Shown: positions 12,330 to 24,654 of the stretch, in pieces
Position numbering within the stretch: the stretch's first letter is position 1
How the letters are laid out: each line of letters starts with the position of its first letter
Source of the DNA: Ophiocordyceps camponoti-saundersi (nom. inval.)
Taxonomy: Eukaryota > Ascomycota > Sordariomycetes > Hypocreales > Ophiocordycipitaceae
Reading direction: 5' to 3'
DNA length: 64,000 nt
NCBI GenBank assembly: GCA_003339415.1
Contig: PDHQ01000097.1
Location: 1 to 64,000, forward strand
Program-made: the position numbers and the translations under genes
The notes under the pieces: generated by a model
The model's input: the letters and a program-made list of their open reading frames with translations, nothing else
Database searches by the model: none
What the model was told of the DNA's origin: nothing

Positions 12330-13570
12330 GCCGCCGCCTCCTCCGTTATCGATTTTACTATTACCGCTACTACTAATACTACTACTAATAACGATAACGA
12401 TAACGGTAATAACGATAGCGATAATAATAGCGATAACGATATCGCGAGCGACGATAAGGGCCTTAGTTTAGAGGAGGATTTCCTAGCTTTTAATACTTAG
12501 TTTAAAAAGCGTTATAGCCGTAAGCTGACCTAGGGGGGTTATTATCGCTCTAAGCCTCCTCCTCCTCCTCCTTCTTTTTCTTCTACTTCTTCTCCTCCTC
12601 CGTCTCCTAATATAAGTCTTTTCCTCCTCTTACCTAGTAGCTTACTATATAGGACTTATCGATCCCGTATCTAGAAGGGCGACTTACTTATCGTAGAGAA
12701 ACGCGCTGCTAATATTATTAGGTATTTCTTAGGTTACTATACGGAGAAGCTTCCGGCCTAGGGCCCCTTACCGGCTCTCCCCTTCTCCTCCTCCTCCTCC
12801 TATTATAGTAAGTCCTTATCCCGCGTCTAGGAGGGCGATTTATCTATAATAGGCGTTTGCTAATATTAGGTTTTTCGTAGCCTACCTTATAGAAGAAGTC
12901 TTAGGCTAAGACTCCCGCCCCTGCCCTCGCCCCCGCTCCCTCTCCTCCTCCCGCCCTTACCGCTAACCCTATTAACGAAGAAGATAATAATAAGGATAAG
13001 GATAAAGATAAGGACGGTTATAATAAGGGGGCCTTTTAGGAGCCTTTATACCTTTATTATATAGAATAAGGTTATAAATATCGCGATTAGGCTATAATAC
13101 TAAAATATATAAGGAAATAGAAACTTTATATATCTTATATAAAATACGTGCTTTCGTACTAAACTTATATACTTACCCTCTAGCTCTTAGTTCTAGCTTA
13201 TATAATATAATATATTACCGCTAAAACTAAGCCGCCGCTTAAGGTAATAATAAGGGCGGATAATATTCTTCGGGCGTTAATTACTATTACTCGGGCCTTA
13301 ACGATATTAGCTAAGCTTAAGCTTATATATAGCGATATTCCCTTTATCGTATAGTTAGTTTCCCTAATCTTATAATACCGAACGCGGAAAGCTAATTTCT
13401 TTCTTTAAGGAGTATATTAACGCTATCTTCGATATCGCCCCCCCCCGTAAGCTTTTAAGCTTTAAAAGGTTAGCTAATATTTTAATATTAGAGGAAAGGG
13501 TTATTACTTTAGAGCGTAACGCTATTATTACCGCCGCCGCTATACCCGTCGCCGCCGCCGCTAAACCGAT
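12330..13570 (+). pseudogene. Plus-strand coding remnant inside the minus-strand retrotransposon
   Basis: Between the integrase end and the left LTR, the plus strand (opposite to pol) encodes a low-complexity acidic stretch of Asn/Asp/Ser near 12380-12450, then GLSLEEDFLAFNT, proline/serine runs, a KDKDKDKD-like run near 13000 and a hydrophobic-basic block near 13200-13330 (KVIIRADNILRALITIT). Stops are at RIP-type codons. I do not recognise the family. It could be an extra ORF of the element, an inserted second element, or captured host sequence. Some gypsy elements are known to carry additional antisense ORFs between pol and the 3' LTR; assignment here is inference. Confidence 0.5.
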
Positions 13571-14329
13571 AACCCCGACGCTATCACGCCGCCGCCGTTA
13601 CCTAGCTACGGAGTCGTTATTTACGAAGAAGTAGCGCTGCTAAATATCGTAAGGGGGGGGGGGGGGGTATATTTTCCGCGCCTATTAATACGCTTTTTAA
13701 TATAATCTCGCTACCGGCTATTTTACTATACGTTTCCTAATAACTTACCCGTTATTATACGTAGCTAGTTTATATAAAGCTTTAAAGTAATTAAAAGCAG
13801 CGGTGCCCTTAAGTTTTATTAGAGGTTTTTATATTAGGTCTTAATAACCCTTTTATTTAACGAAGACCTCCTATCTTTTACTTCTACTTACTTTTTTTTA
13901 TCTAGCTAAGATAATCTCTTTAACTTCCTATTTTTCCTCCCTATTAATTAGTATCGTAAGAGGCTATAAATAAGTAACTTCTTATTTAGGTAAGGGGTCT
14001 AAAGCTACCCTCTTAAGTAAATCTATACTAAAGCGATTATAAGCTCCTATTAGTAATCCCGTAAGTTTAATAAGGAAAAGGTTAATAACTTACGCTATCG
14101 TAAATTTAGCGTTCTTCTAATTAAGCTTCTTTTTAGGCCTTATACTAGGGAAATTACGTAAATTAAGCTAAACTTTATCGCTAACTTTAAAGCGCTTAGC
14201 CGCTTATCGATTCTTATTAGCTTAGAACTCCTAAGTTTATAAGGATAAAATATCGGCAGCTTAATATAAGTTTATTACTTATTATAATCGTCTTACGAAT
14301 TCCTCGGCCTAGCTTTTAAGATTCCTTAT

Positions 14330-14970
14330 TAATAATTATAAAGTATTTAAGTTTAATAATACTATCGTCGGAGCTTAGAACTTATAAATCGCGAAGAACG
14401 GCGTTATTTCTATAGCTAAGTAAACTCTACTATTTAGCGTAAGCTAGGCTACGGGAAGCTATTTATCCTAGTTATCCTAATTATAAAAAACTACCGCTTA
14501 GAGGTAAGCTTATATATTTTAATTAACCCTCTTATATCTTTTATTAGTTTATAGATAGTAAGCTATATTAAATATTTAATCGATCCCGTAAAGTTAGTAA
14601 AGATAGCTTTAAAATTCGCTTATTTAGTTAGTTCCTCTATTACTTACGATAGTACTTAGCTACTAGTAAAACCGTATAAAATATTAAAGAAACCGCTCTA
14701 TATAGAGCGGAGTATCTATTAAGGGTATTAGCTTAAGTAAGATCTCTTTACTAAGGCGGTCTTTAATTACTTATAAGTGCCTATTTCCGCGTTCTATAAG
14801 CGGGAAGTCTATTATAAAATCTATTTATATATATCGGTAAAACTAATTTAAAGTAAGTAATAACTTAAGGAGGGTAGCCCGATATTATTTCTAGGCCTTA
14901 GTTTTACTATAGGTATTATAGTTTTTAAGGAATTAATAAATATATTATTATTAAAGCGGCTAGAAAAAGT
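14330..14970 (-). pseudogene. Integrase remnant of the minus-strand gypsy element
   Basis: The minus strand reads EGTVALITRDFF-stop-PL, matching the family's FYWPGM zinc-finger region, then KTKA and YRATLLKPL. It continues with IDFIIDFP and VSDRGT-like blocks, and an AYYPQTN...RVNQN-like segment with stops at Gln codons. This is the Ty3/gypsy integrase order. There is no intact frame. Confidence 0.75.
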
Positions 14971-15849
14971 CGCGGGTTATAAGGGCCACCGTGCCTTCCC
15001 TTTTAGGGTAACTAACTAAGGCCGAGTTATAGATTATTTAGATAAAATAATTCCGTAATATATTAAGCGGGGAGGCTAGTGCCTTTTTAGAGTCCTCCGT
15101 TATAGTAACTAGGGCTCCTAGGACCTAAAGCTTATTATAGAAATATAGTCTTCCTTTAGCGTTAATATAGTAATCCGTAATTTAGATTTTAAGTTATAGC
15201 TTTAAAGGTAATAAGCGGTCTCCTTTTACTATAGCTTAGTATACTTCCTAGAAGACCGAGTTTTATAATACCGTCCTATTCTAAAATTCCTAAAGCTTAT
15301 TATCGGAGAAAACTTAAGTTTCTAGTAGATCGTTATTTCGTAAATCTATAGCGTTTTCTATAGCTATATCTATATTTTATTATTTATCTTCGCCTTCCTC
15401 CTTTTCTAAGATATCGGTAAGGTTCTTAGAAGTATCGATTACTATCGCTTATAGGTAGAATTATAAGGCTTCTTTAGGAATTATCTATATAAAGCGGGCG
15501 TCCTCCTTCTCCGTAGTTAAGGGTTTATCCTAATCCTTACGGGAAAGGGCGTCTAAAACCGTAGCTTATTTACTAAGTTAATAACGGATTTTAAAGTTAA
15601 ATTATAATAAGTACTTAGCTTAATAGGCTTATCGTTCTAAGAGGTACTAATAAGTTATAAAATACTCTAGGTTCTTATAATTAGTAATAATATCGAAGCT
15701 ATTATAATTACGTAATTTAGCGTATTACTATTCTAAGTATCTAATAATTACTAATATCTTTTTATTATATATTAGATAGTTACGTTCGGCTACGTTTATT
15801 TTTACGGAAAAGAACGCTACTAGTTATTTCTATCCTTCTCGTTCCTAGT

Positions 15850-16900
15850 AAAGATAACCTCCTATAGTATAGGCGCTAGTATCTACCTCTAAAGATATAA
15901 GGTCCCCGAAATTCTATTCTATTAGCAAAGGGGCTCTCGTAAATAGATTCTTAATTTCCTAAAAGGCTTATTCCTAATCTAGTCCCTAGATAAATTTTAC
16001 CCCTTTTTTCGTTAGATTTATTAATAGTTTTACTATTTTAGTAAAATCCGTAATAAAGAGTCGGTAGAAATTAGCAAAACTTAGGAATCCGCGAAAGCCC
16101 TTAAGAGAAGTTAGTATAGCCTAGTTAACGATTATCTTAATCTTTTCCGGGTCTACCTAAAGCCTAACCTTTATTAATATTATAAATCCTAGGTATTTTA
16201 CCTTCTTAACTACGAATTCGCACTTATCCGGGTTTAGATAAAGCTTATACTCTTAGAGCTTACGGAGAACTAAGCGTATTTTGCGGAAATAGTCCTCTTT
16301 AGTGCTATTAAAGTAAATAATAATATCGTTAATATAGGCTAAGTAGAACTTATTAAGATATAGCTAAAAGATACTATTAATATATCTCTAGAAGGTAGTA
16401 GGAGCCCTTATAAGTCCGAATAAGGTAACTATTTATTTAAAAAGGCTATATTAGGTCCGAAATACTATTTTCTATTCCTCTCCTTTAGTAATCTATACCT
16501 TATAGAAAGCTTATACGATATCTAGCTTTATAAGCTATTAAGACTTAGCTAATAACTAAAAGGTATTACTAAGTAAAGGGAGCGGGTATCTATCTAGGAC
16601 TATAATCGCGTTTAGTATATAGAAATCCGTATAAAACCGTAATCCTCCCCCGGGTTTCCTTACGAAGAGGATTAGGGCACCTATAAGCGAGCTACTAAGT
16701 TAGATAAAGCCTTTCTAAAAGAGGTCTTATAATATCTTTTTAAAAATAAGTAATTCCTCCCTTAATATATTATAAAGGGGGCTAAATAAGATTTAAAGTT
16801 CTCTACTATTTATTTCTTTCTTAAGCGGTATATAGTAATCTATATTTTCTTTATATAAGTTTAACTTATCCGCTTCCTACTTATAGAAAAAGGGAAGTAT
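15850..16900 (-). pseudogene. RT/RNase H remnant of the minus-strand gypsy element
   Basis: On the minus strand near 16510-16540 the frame gives IKLDIV-stop-AFYKV, then FRT and FGLIRAPTTF blocks, then FYLAYINDIIIYFNS near 16330 (the YLDDILIYS box). Further along come YLGFII, FLSFANFYRLF and VDTSAYTIGGYLL, the RNase H start with its catalytic Asp. Stops fall at former Gln/Trp codons. Confidence 0.82.
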
Positions 16901-19040
16901 ATCGTAGAATTCTATCGGGATCCGTTCTTATAGTTAGTCGTTTATTAAGGGAATCTTATCTCGTAACGCCTTCTCTACGTTTTTAACTCTTACCGCTTAG
17001 ATCTCTAAGTATTCGGTAAGGTCTTTCTTCTAATAGCGTAATTCTTTCTACCTCCTCCTTACTTCTCCGACGAAGGTTAAGCTATAAAGGTATACCGCGT
17101 TCGAGATCTCCTTTATTAGTTAAAAGTAAGTGCTAGTAACCCGCACCTATTATTACGAATCTCTATATTATACTTATTCTTCGTAAAGGACTAAGTAAGA
17201 TTTTATATATTATAGCTAAAGCTTACTAAGGATAATCGGGAAATTAAGATCTAATATTATATATATTATAATTAATTAACTAAAGCTATTTATTTTAAGC
17301 GAAAGCTAGGCGATACTTAATACCTTTAGTCCGCTTATTATTACCTTTTTTACTTATTAAGCTAAGATTTTTTCTATTAGTATTTATAAATTTTATATTA
17401 GCTATAAGTATATTACGGAATAGCTCTCGTAGCTTTTATTAACTAATATATCTATTAGTTTTAAATTATTTAAGATTATAAGAATCTTAGTAAATAGGGC
17501 TTATAGTTTAAAACGGAGGATATTTTTCTTTTCCTCTATTTATATTACCTTATCCTCTAGGACGCTATAATATCCCGGAGCTATTTTTTTCCCTAGTTAT
17601 TATTAGAATTATATTCCTTAATCTAAGGTAAGATTTCCGTATAATTAATATAAGTTTCTCTTAGGGCTTTTTACTATAGCTTTTATAAGAGTTAGAAATT
17701 ATAGTTATATATAAGGTATATATTTATTTTATACCTAATATAAAAACTTAATATTCTATATTATTCTAGTATTAATCTCTCTACTTACTTAGCTTAAGGG
17801 GTATTTCGTAATACCTAAGTAAGAGTCTTATTATAACCGCCTTCCTTTCCTTTTAGCTTCTTCTTTTTCTTATCTCTTATCGTATTTATTAGAATATCCC
17901 TATCTATGTCCTTCCCTATATTTAGGTTTACGGGAATACCCCTAGCGCCTCCTAAATATTTATTTAGGTTAGGTTAATATTTCTTAGCTACCTTAAGGAA
18001 GTATAAGGTCTATTTAAAGGATTAAGTAAGACTTTATAAGTAATTAACGAATAGAGAGTATTTATAAGGTATATCGATAGTAATTAGAAGGTTTCGAAAT
18101 ATCGGGGAAAGGGCCCCGCGTAGCTAGGTTAATTTTGCGGAATTATCCTAACTTATAAATTTAGTAGCGGTTACTAGGACCTTTTCGAACTTAGGAATAA
18201 AGTCGCTAAATATCTATCTATCGCGGTAGACTAAAGTCTAGAGCCTATCTTAAGCCCTCTTTCGTTCCTAAACGTTACTAAAAGTTTAATAAAGGTAATT
18301 AAAGAAGTCTTTCGGGTGCCTTTTTCTACTAAGGCTACCGGATTATTAGAAAGCTAATATTTTCCGTATTTTATCCTTAGGAAGGTAGTTTAGGATCCGT
18401 ACTTAGATATAATCCGTATTATTAGCTTTACCTTAAAGCTTATCGATATTATATTAGTAAATTAGCTAGCTTATAAAAAAGTAAAAGGAATCTAGCGATC
18501 TATCTTACTTAGGCTAAGGTTCTTTCTATCTTATAAGGGCTATATTAATTTAAGCTTAGTTAGGCGTAGCTTTAATAAAGGTTAGTTTAATAGGGTCCGT
18601 TTATAATATTTCCTTAAAGGCGTCTATACGCGTAGCTACGAGTTACTTTACGTATTCCGCTTCCTTTATCGTAAGAAAGGTTACGGCTTATTACTAGATA
18701 GTAAATTATATTTCTTATAATATAGCTTTTTACTCCGCTTCCTTATTTATAAGAAAGGTATTAGCTTATTCCTTAAAGTACTATTCTATATATTTTAAGA
18801 TTTACTAATAACGTTCCTCCCTATCTTTTATTATATATTATATTACCTATATTTATTATTCTAACTACTAAACTCGTAGCTCTCGCTACGAGGGTTATTA
18901 ATATCCGCTAAGGCTAGCCTAAGATTACTAGAGCCCTTCTATTTAGTCTTATAAGTTAGCTATTCCGATCCGATTTAATCTAATTAATCTATTAACGTTA
19001 AAGATAAGGGTAGAAGTCTATAAGAAAAAGATATATAATT

Positions 19041-19342
19041 TTATTAAAGGACTAATTAAAGAGGTACTTATTTGCTAGGCTATATATAATAATAATTACG
19101 TATAATAAGCTTCTAAGGAAGCCGTACTCTAGCGTGCTAAATAGCTATATATACCGCTCTTTCCTTTAAAGCTTATTTGCCTCCCCGTTTAACTATCTTT
19201 TCCGTTCCGTTCCTTCTAATCCTTCCGCTACGGGCCTCTAGGCCAGATAGCGGTAGCCTTATCGTTTAATCGCGAGGCTAATCCGTAAGTCTAACGTTTA
19301 GGTTAATAACCCGAATATAATATAAGGGCTAGACCTTAATAT
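19041..19342 (-). repeat. Right (5') LTR of the 7.6-kb gypsy element
   Basis: Same 302-bp length as 11715-12016 and alignable without gaps; the differences seen are transitions only. Relative to the minus-strand pol this is the 5' LTR. No primer-binding site could be confirmed inside it because of RIP. Confidence 0.9.
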
Positions 19343-20319
19343 TTATCGATTATAAGGTAATTATAACGCCTTTAGCTAATATACTCGGGGTAAATTATAA
19401 ATTATTACGGATATTACGGATAGCTTTTACTATTAAGGATATTATATCTTAGTTATTTTCCTTAAATACGTAAGTAATTATCTATATAATAAGATTAGCT
19501 ATAAGTAATATCTTTAGAGTATTCGATAAGTCCGGTATAAGCGTAGTACCTGGAGTAGGTCTAGAGCCTCCGGCGTAGTCTCCTAGTAAGCCGGTAGATA
19601 TCTTAACTTACTTTACCTTTTACGTATATTTAAGGAATAATAATAATATACGCTAAAATTTAGTATTAATATAAAGTTATTTTACGGCGTTTATAAGATA
19701 TAATATAAGTAACTCTAATCGTAGTAAGTTAGGTTTTTCTAATAGCTATAAATAAAATAAGGAGGAGGTAGATAATAGTAAGCGAGCTTAAGTAAGGTTT
19801 ATAGCCTTAGTTATATCTCGGAGTATATTATTAGTAATTATACCTAATATCTATAGGCGTCGGGCTAATATATTATAAGGAAAGATATTATAAAGTAAAT
19901 ACTAAGCTTATTTTTTCTAAGATATAACTACTTATCTTAGTATTATAGAGGAGGTTACTTACTTAACTAGCTAATAATCGGGGTCTAGTCTAAGGAATAT
20001 AGCGGAGATATATATAATATTAGTTCGATTTTTTTTATCGATAGCGTCGTAAAGTATAATACTATACTATAATAAGGTACTAAATAATAGTTATAGTTAA
20101 TAAGCTTATAATTATAGTATATTTAGTAATAATAGTATAAAGCTACTAATAGCTACTAATACCTTACGTGCCTTAATAGCTAGTATACGATAAGTATAGT
20201 TATATTTAGTAGGAAGAGATAGGCAGAAATAAGGGAATAGGGGCTCCCCTGGGGCGAATAATAAGTAAAATTACTACTAACTATATAGTAGCACGATAAG
20301 CGTGGGACGTAATAATCTT

Positions 20320-21049
20320 ATATTATATAGCCAGAGCCCTGCATAGCCGAGCTAAGCTAATATATATATGGATAGGCGTGTCACGTGCATACGCACGTGG
20401 CCTACGGCCATAGAACCCCTTTAGTTTTCTGCTGCTACCAGAAAGCGCCTGGCCATGTGACCAAATGAGTAAGCCACATCCCGGTGGGCGGCACTTCGAT
20501 ATATCCCTACCGGCGCCGGCACAATCAAATTCCGACATATAATTTGGATGCTCTTCATCCGTACGGATGCTCTTCAAAAGCACATCAAGTTCCTGCTACT
20601 ACCGTAGTCTGCGCGAGTGCCTGGGAGCGACACCTGATCAGAGACCCCACTTATCGGCCACTCGCTGATGCTCTGCCGAGAAGAGGGGAAAGACCAGCCC
20701 AACCAAGAGGCTTTCAACAGGGTTTTTTTCCTTCCTTAGGAAAAAAACACCCTCACACACGCACGTCTTGCCCGCAGAAACCACACGCCCCCCCCCCCCC
20801 CCCCCCCCCCCCCCCCCACTTCTCGTCCAGCGAAAAGTTGACGACCACGTACGTTGAGCCTCGAGTCCTCCTCTCGCTCCACCCCCCTCCATCGCCTTGC
20901 CGTTGAGGCTCGCTCTCTACCTACCCATCTACATACATATCCTGCTCATCATCTTGGCTTTCGTTTCTTTCCTACGGAACTGACTTCCTCCGACAATCAG
21001 CCAACCGACATAGGTTGCACGGCGCTGCCGCCATCCAGCCGTCGCGATC
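20320..21049 (+). promoter_or_regulatory. RIP boundary and promoter/5' leader of the importin gene
   Basis: Normal base composition starts here. The stretch holds no credible gene; overlapping open frames on both strands are low-complexity. It contains an uninterrupted run of 30 C at 20788-20817, followed by a C/T-rich leader up to the importin start. Confidence 0.6.
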
Positions 21050-24000
21050 ATGTCTTTGCTATCTGCCGACGTCCACGCTGAGCTTACCAAGCTCCTTCAA
21101 GCCTTACAATCTGCCGACAATGACATTCGGTCTCAAGCTGAGGAGCACCTCCAGAAGAACTGGACGAGCGCTCGCCTCGAGCTTCTGTTGATGGGACTTG
21201 TCGAGCAGATCCAAGGCGCGGACGATAATGCCGTGGGTACCCCCCCCCCCCTTTCCGACGATCGTATCCCTTGTCACAGTCTTCGAAGGCGAACTGTCTT
21301 TCTGATCTGTCGACTGCAGACCCGTTCCTTCGCCGCCGTCATATTTCGTCGCATTTCGTCCAAAACACGCAAGATAGAGTCGGGCGACAATGTCGACATG
21401 TTTTACTCCATACCCAAAAATCAAGCCGCTGTCATCCGCCAGAAACTCCTTGAGACCCTCGCGACCGAGGAGGACCGCGCGATTCGCAATAAGATCAGTG
21501 ATGCCGTTGCCGAGATTGCACGGCAATGTGCCGACAACAGTCAGTCGTTCACCCTTTCATTCTTCTCGCGTCTGTGTGATGCTAACGCTCGACTTCTGGT
21601 CAGACGATACTTGGCCTGAGCTTCTTGGCGCTCTTTTTCAGCTCAGTCAAGCGTCCGAACCTGAAAAACGCGAAAACGCCTTTCGCGTCTTCGCCACCAC
21701 CCCGAGCATCATCGAGAGGCAGCACGAGGATGCAGTTATCCAGGCATTTCAAAAAGGCTTCAAGGACGATGCCATCAGGGTACGTACTCCACCTACCTTG
21801 CCCCGTCAATTTACTAACTTGTCCAGGTTCGTCTTGCGGCGATGGAAGCATTCGCTTCTTTCTTCAGAACCATCAGCAAGACAGCACAAGGGAAATACTA
21901 CCCGCTGATTTCGGACGTGCTGAATATTCTACCTCCGATTAAAGAGTCCCAGGAGTCGGAGGATCTGAGCAAAGCACTCTTGGCCCTCGTCGATCTCGCC
22001 GAGACTGCGCCCAAGATGTTCAAGCAACTATTCCACAACCTCGTCCAGTTCAACATATCTGTCATTCAAGACAAGGACCTCGACAGCATCTGTAGGCAAA
22101 ACGCTCTCGAGCTCATGGCCACATTTGCCGATTACGCGCCCTCCATGTGCAGAAAGGACGCTTCTTACACTAATGACATGGTCACGCAGTGTCTGAGCCT
22201 AATGACCGACCTCGGTGAAGACGACGACGACGCCGCCGAGTGGCTTGCAGCTGATGACGTGAGTACATAATTTACTTCGATCTTGTGGCATACGCTGACA
22301 CCTCTTGCAGCTTGATCAAGAAGAAAGCGATCAGAATCATGTAGCTGGCGAGCAAACTATGGACCGCCTAGCTAATAGGCTCGGCGGACAGACCATTTTG
22401 GCACCCACGTTCAACTGGCTTCCCCGAATGATGACGTCCATGGCCTGGAGGGATCGTCACGCGGCCCTCATGACCATCTCGGCTATCTCGGAGGGATGCC
22501 GGGACTTCATGATCGGGGAGCTTAGCCAGGTCCTGGATTTGGTCGTGCCAGCCCTGCAAGACCCACACCCGCGTGTTCGCTGGGCTGGATGCAACGCGTT
22601 GGGCCAGATGAGTACAGACTTTGCCCCAATGATGCAGGTCGATTTTTACGACAGGGTCCTCAAGGCCATTATCCCTGTCCTGAACTCCCCCGAGGCGCGT
22701 GTCAAGTCTCATGCAGCCGCGGCACTGGTCAACTTTTGTGAGGGGGCAGAAAAGGCTATCCTGGTGCCGTACCTGGACGATCTCTTGTCTCATCTATTTC
22801 AGCTCCTTCAGAGTGACAAACGCTATGTCCAGGAGCAGGCCTTGTCGACCATCGCCACCATCGCTGACGCGGCTGAGGCCGCCTTTTCCAAGTATTACGA
22901 AACCTTGATGCCTCTCCTCGTCAATGTGCTTCAAAATCAGAGCGAAAAGGAGTTTCGGCTCTTGCGCTCCAAAGCCATGGAATGCGCCACTCTCATCGCC
23001 CTCGCCGTCGGACGGGAGCAGCTCGGATCCGATGCTATGAAGCTGGTCAACCTGCTTGCCAACATACAGACCAGCATTACCGATGCTGATGACCCGCAAG
23101 CGCAATATTTGATGCATTGCTGGGGTCGAATGTGCCGTGTCTTGGGCGCCGACTTCATGCCGTTCTTGGATAGTGTCATGCCTCCCGTTCTCGAATTGGC
23201 CATGGCCAAAGCCGACATCCAGTTACTCGACGACGACGAGCTCGCCGATCAGATGGCCGGCGACGAAGGCTGGGAGTTTGTTCCACTGAAAGGTAAACTG
23301 ATTGGCATTCGCACGAGCACCATGGATGACAAGCACATGGCCATCGAGCTCTTACTCGTATACGCTCAAACACTCGAGGGTCTATTTGCGCCATTCGTGG
23401 CCTCCATCATGGAGAAGATTGCCCTTCCCGGCCTCGCCTTCTTCTTTCACGATCCTACCCGTCACATGTCTGCGAAACTGGTACCTTTTCTCTTGAACTC
23501 GTACAAGAAAGCCTTTGGCTGCCCCTCGAACGAACTCGCCGGCCTCTGGCACTTGACTGTGGACAAGTTACTGGAAGTGCTGGGTGCCGAGCCATCGATA
23601 GAGACGCTGGCTGCCATGTATCAATGCTTCCACGAGTCGATTCAGGTGATTGGCAGAGATTGCCTAAGCCCCGAATTCATGGTCCGGTTCATCGACTCGG
23701 TCCAGTCCACGATCGAGGACTACAGAGAAAGAGTTGCTCAGCGCGCAGAGGCTAAGGAGGCTGCGACGTCTGACGACGTTGAAGATGAGGCCGACGAGAC
23801 TCTGGTGGCTATCGAGGATGATCAGACTCTCTTGTCGGATATGAACAAAGCATTCCACTCCATTTTCAGGAACCATGGCGCGGCTTTCCTGCCAGCTTGG
23901 GAGCGGCTGATGCCCATATATCAAGGGTTCCTCACATCACCCGACCCCACCCAGCGACAGTGGGGGCTTTGCATCGTGGACGACGTGCTGGAGTACTGCG

Positions 24001-24654
24001 GACCTGAGAGCCATCGGTATGCCAGCTACATTTCGCAGCCTCTTATTGACGGCTGTAGAGACGAATCCCCCGCCATCAGGCAAGCAGCGGCTTACGGTAT
24101 TGGCGTCGCGGCTCATCGAGGCGGAGCGCCGTGGTCTCAGTTCCTTGGAGGCTCGGTGCCGTTTCTCTTTCAAGTGACACAAGTTCCCGAGGCCAGAAAC
24201 GAGGACAACGTCTATGCGACGGAGAATGCATGCGCCGCGTTGGCCAAGATTCTGCACTACAATTCGGGCAGCGTCGCAAACGTGCAGGCCGCGATTGCGC
24301 AGTGGATAGACACACTACCGGTGATCAACGACGAGGAAGCAGCGCCGTATGCTTATGCGTATCTGGCCGAGCTCATTGACCAGTAAGTGTTACATTCACA
24401 CTCAAGCCGACAACGGAGGAAGCTCGCTAACTCGTGGTACCAGGCGTCACCCGGCAGTCATGAATCAGGGCAGTAAGCTATTCGTGCTCATAGCCCAGGC
24501 TCTAGAGGCGGAGACTCTTCAGGGACAGACAGCCACCCGGGTGGTGGCAGCCACTAAAATGCTGCTTACAAGCTCCAACGTGGACCCGATGCCACTGCTG
24601 CAGCGATTTTCGCAAGACTCACAGCGGACGATCATGGGGTACTTTAGCAGCTAG
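21050..24654 (+). CDS. PSE1: Importin beta-3 (Kap121/Pse1-type karyopherin)
   Basis: This is a nuclear import receptor that carries ribosomal proteins and other cargo through the pore and is released by Ran-GTP (family knowledge). Six exons are inferred: 21050-21232, 21320-21539, 21604-21779, 21827-22258, 22311-24382 and 24444-24654, all GT-AG, giving 1097 residues, the usual size for the family. The N-terminus (MSLLSADVHAELTKLL) leads into RSFAAVIFRR after intron 1; the rest is alpha-helical HEAT repeats with an acidic loop (GEDDDDAAEW before the fourth intron). Intron 1 (87 nt) is a multiple of three and open, so a naive reading retains it; it contains a C12 run. It is the first gene after the RIP island. 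Function is firm; the symbol follows the yeast name. Confidence 0.95.

Larger units (their letters stand above)
11715..19342 (-). mobile_element. Full-length RIP-degraded Ty3/gypsy LTR retrotransposon
   Basis: Two 302-bp direct repeats bound a 7.6-kb unit. The minus strand, read through stops, contains RT (DIINDIIIY region near 16330), RNase H (VDTSAYTIGGYLL near 15860-15910) and integrase (about 14970-14330), in the gypsy order for a minus-strand element. A purine tract on the minus strand (AAGGGGAGGGA, at 12021-12031) lies just inside the left LTR, as expected for the polypurine tract, which supports the orientation. A probable gag region would lie between about 17.4 and 19.0 kb but is not recognisable. 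The element is inactivated. Confidence 0.85.
1..20320. repeat. RIP-mutated AT-rich repeat island
   Basis: CpA and TpG dinucleotides are almost absent over about 20 kb, TpA is greatly enriched, and CpG is retained. That pattern is expected from repeat-induced point mutation (C to T at CpA on both strands), not from ordinary CpG-methylation decay. As a result ATG is very rare and no open frame of 60 codons starts here. Scattered surviving CA/TG often sit in GTG/CAC or GTGC/GCAC contexts. The island ends sharply near 20.32 kb, where normal composition begins. Such islands in ascomycetes are typically heterochromatic; that is inference here. Identified pieces are listed separately. Stretches 910-4560, 9120-11714 and 19343-20320 hold RIP-degraded DNA that I cannot assign. 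Confidence 0.93.

Noticed and set aside
20484..20906. Open frames on both strands around the C30 tract
   Set aside because: They encode polyproline/polyglycine from the homopolymer and precede the importin start; no independent support.
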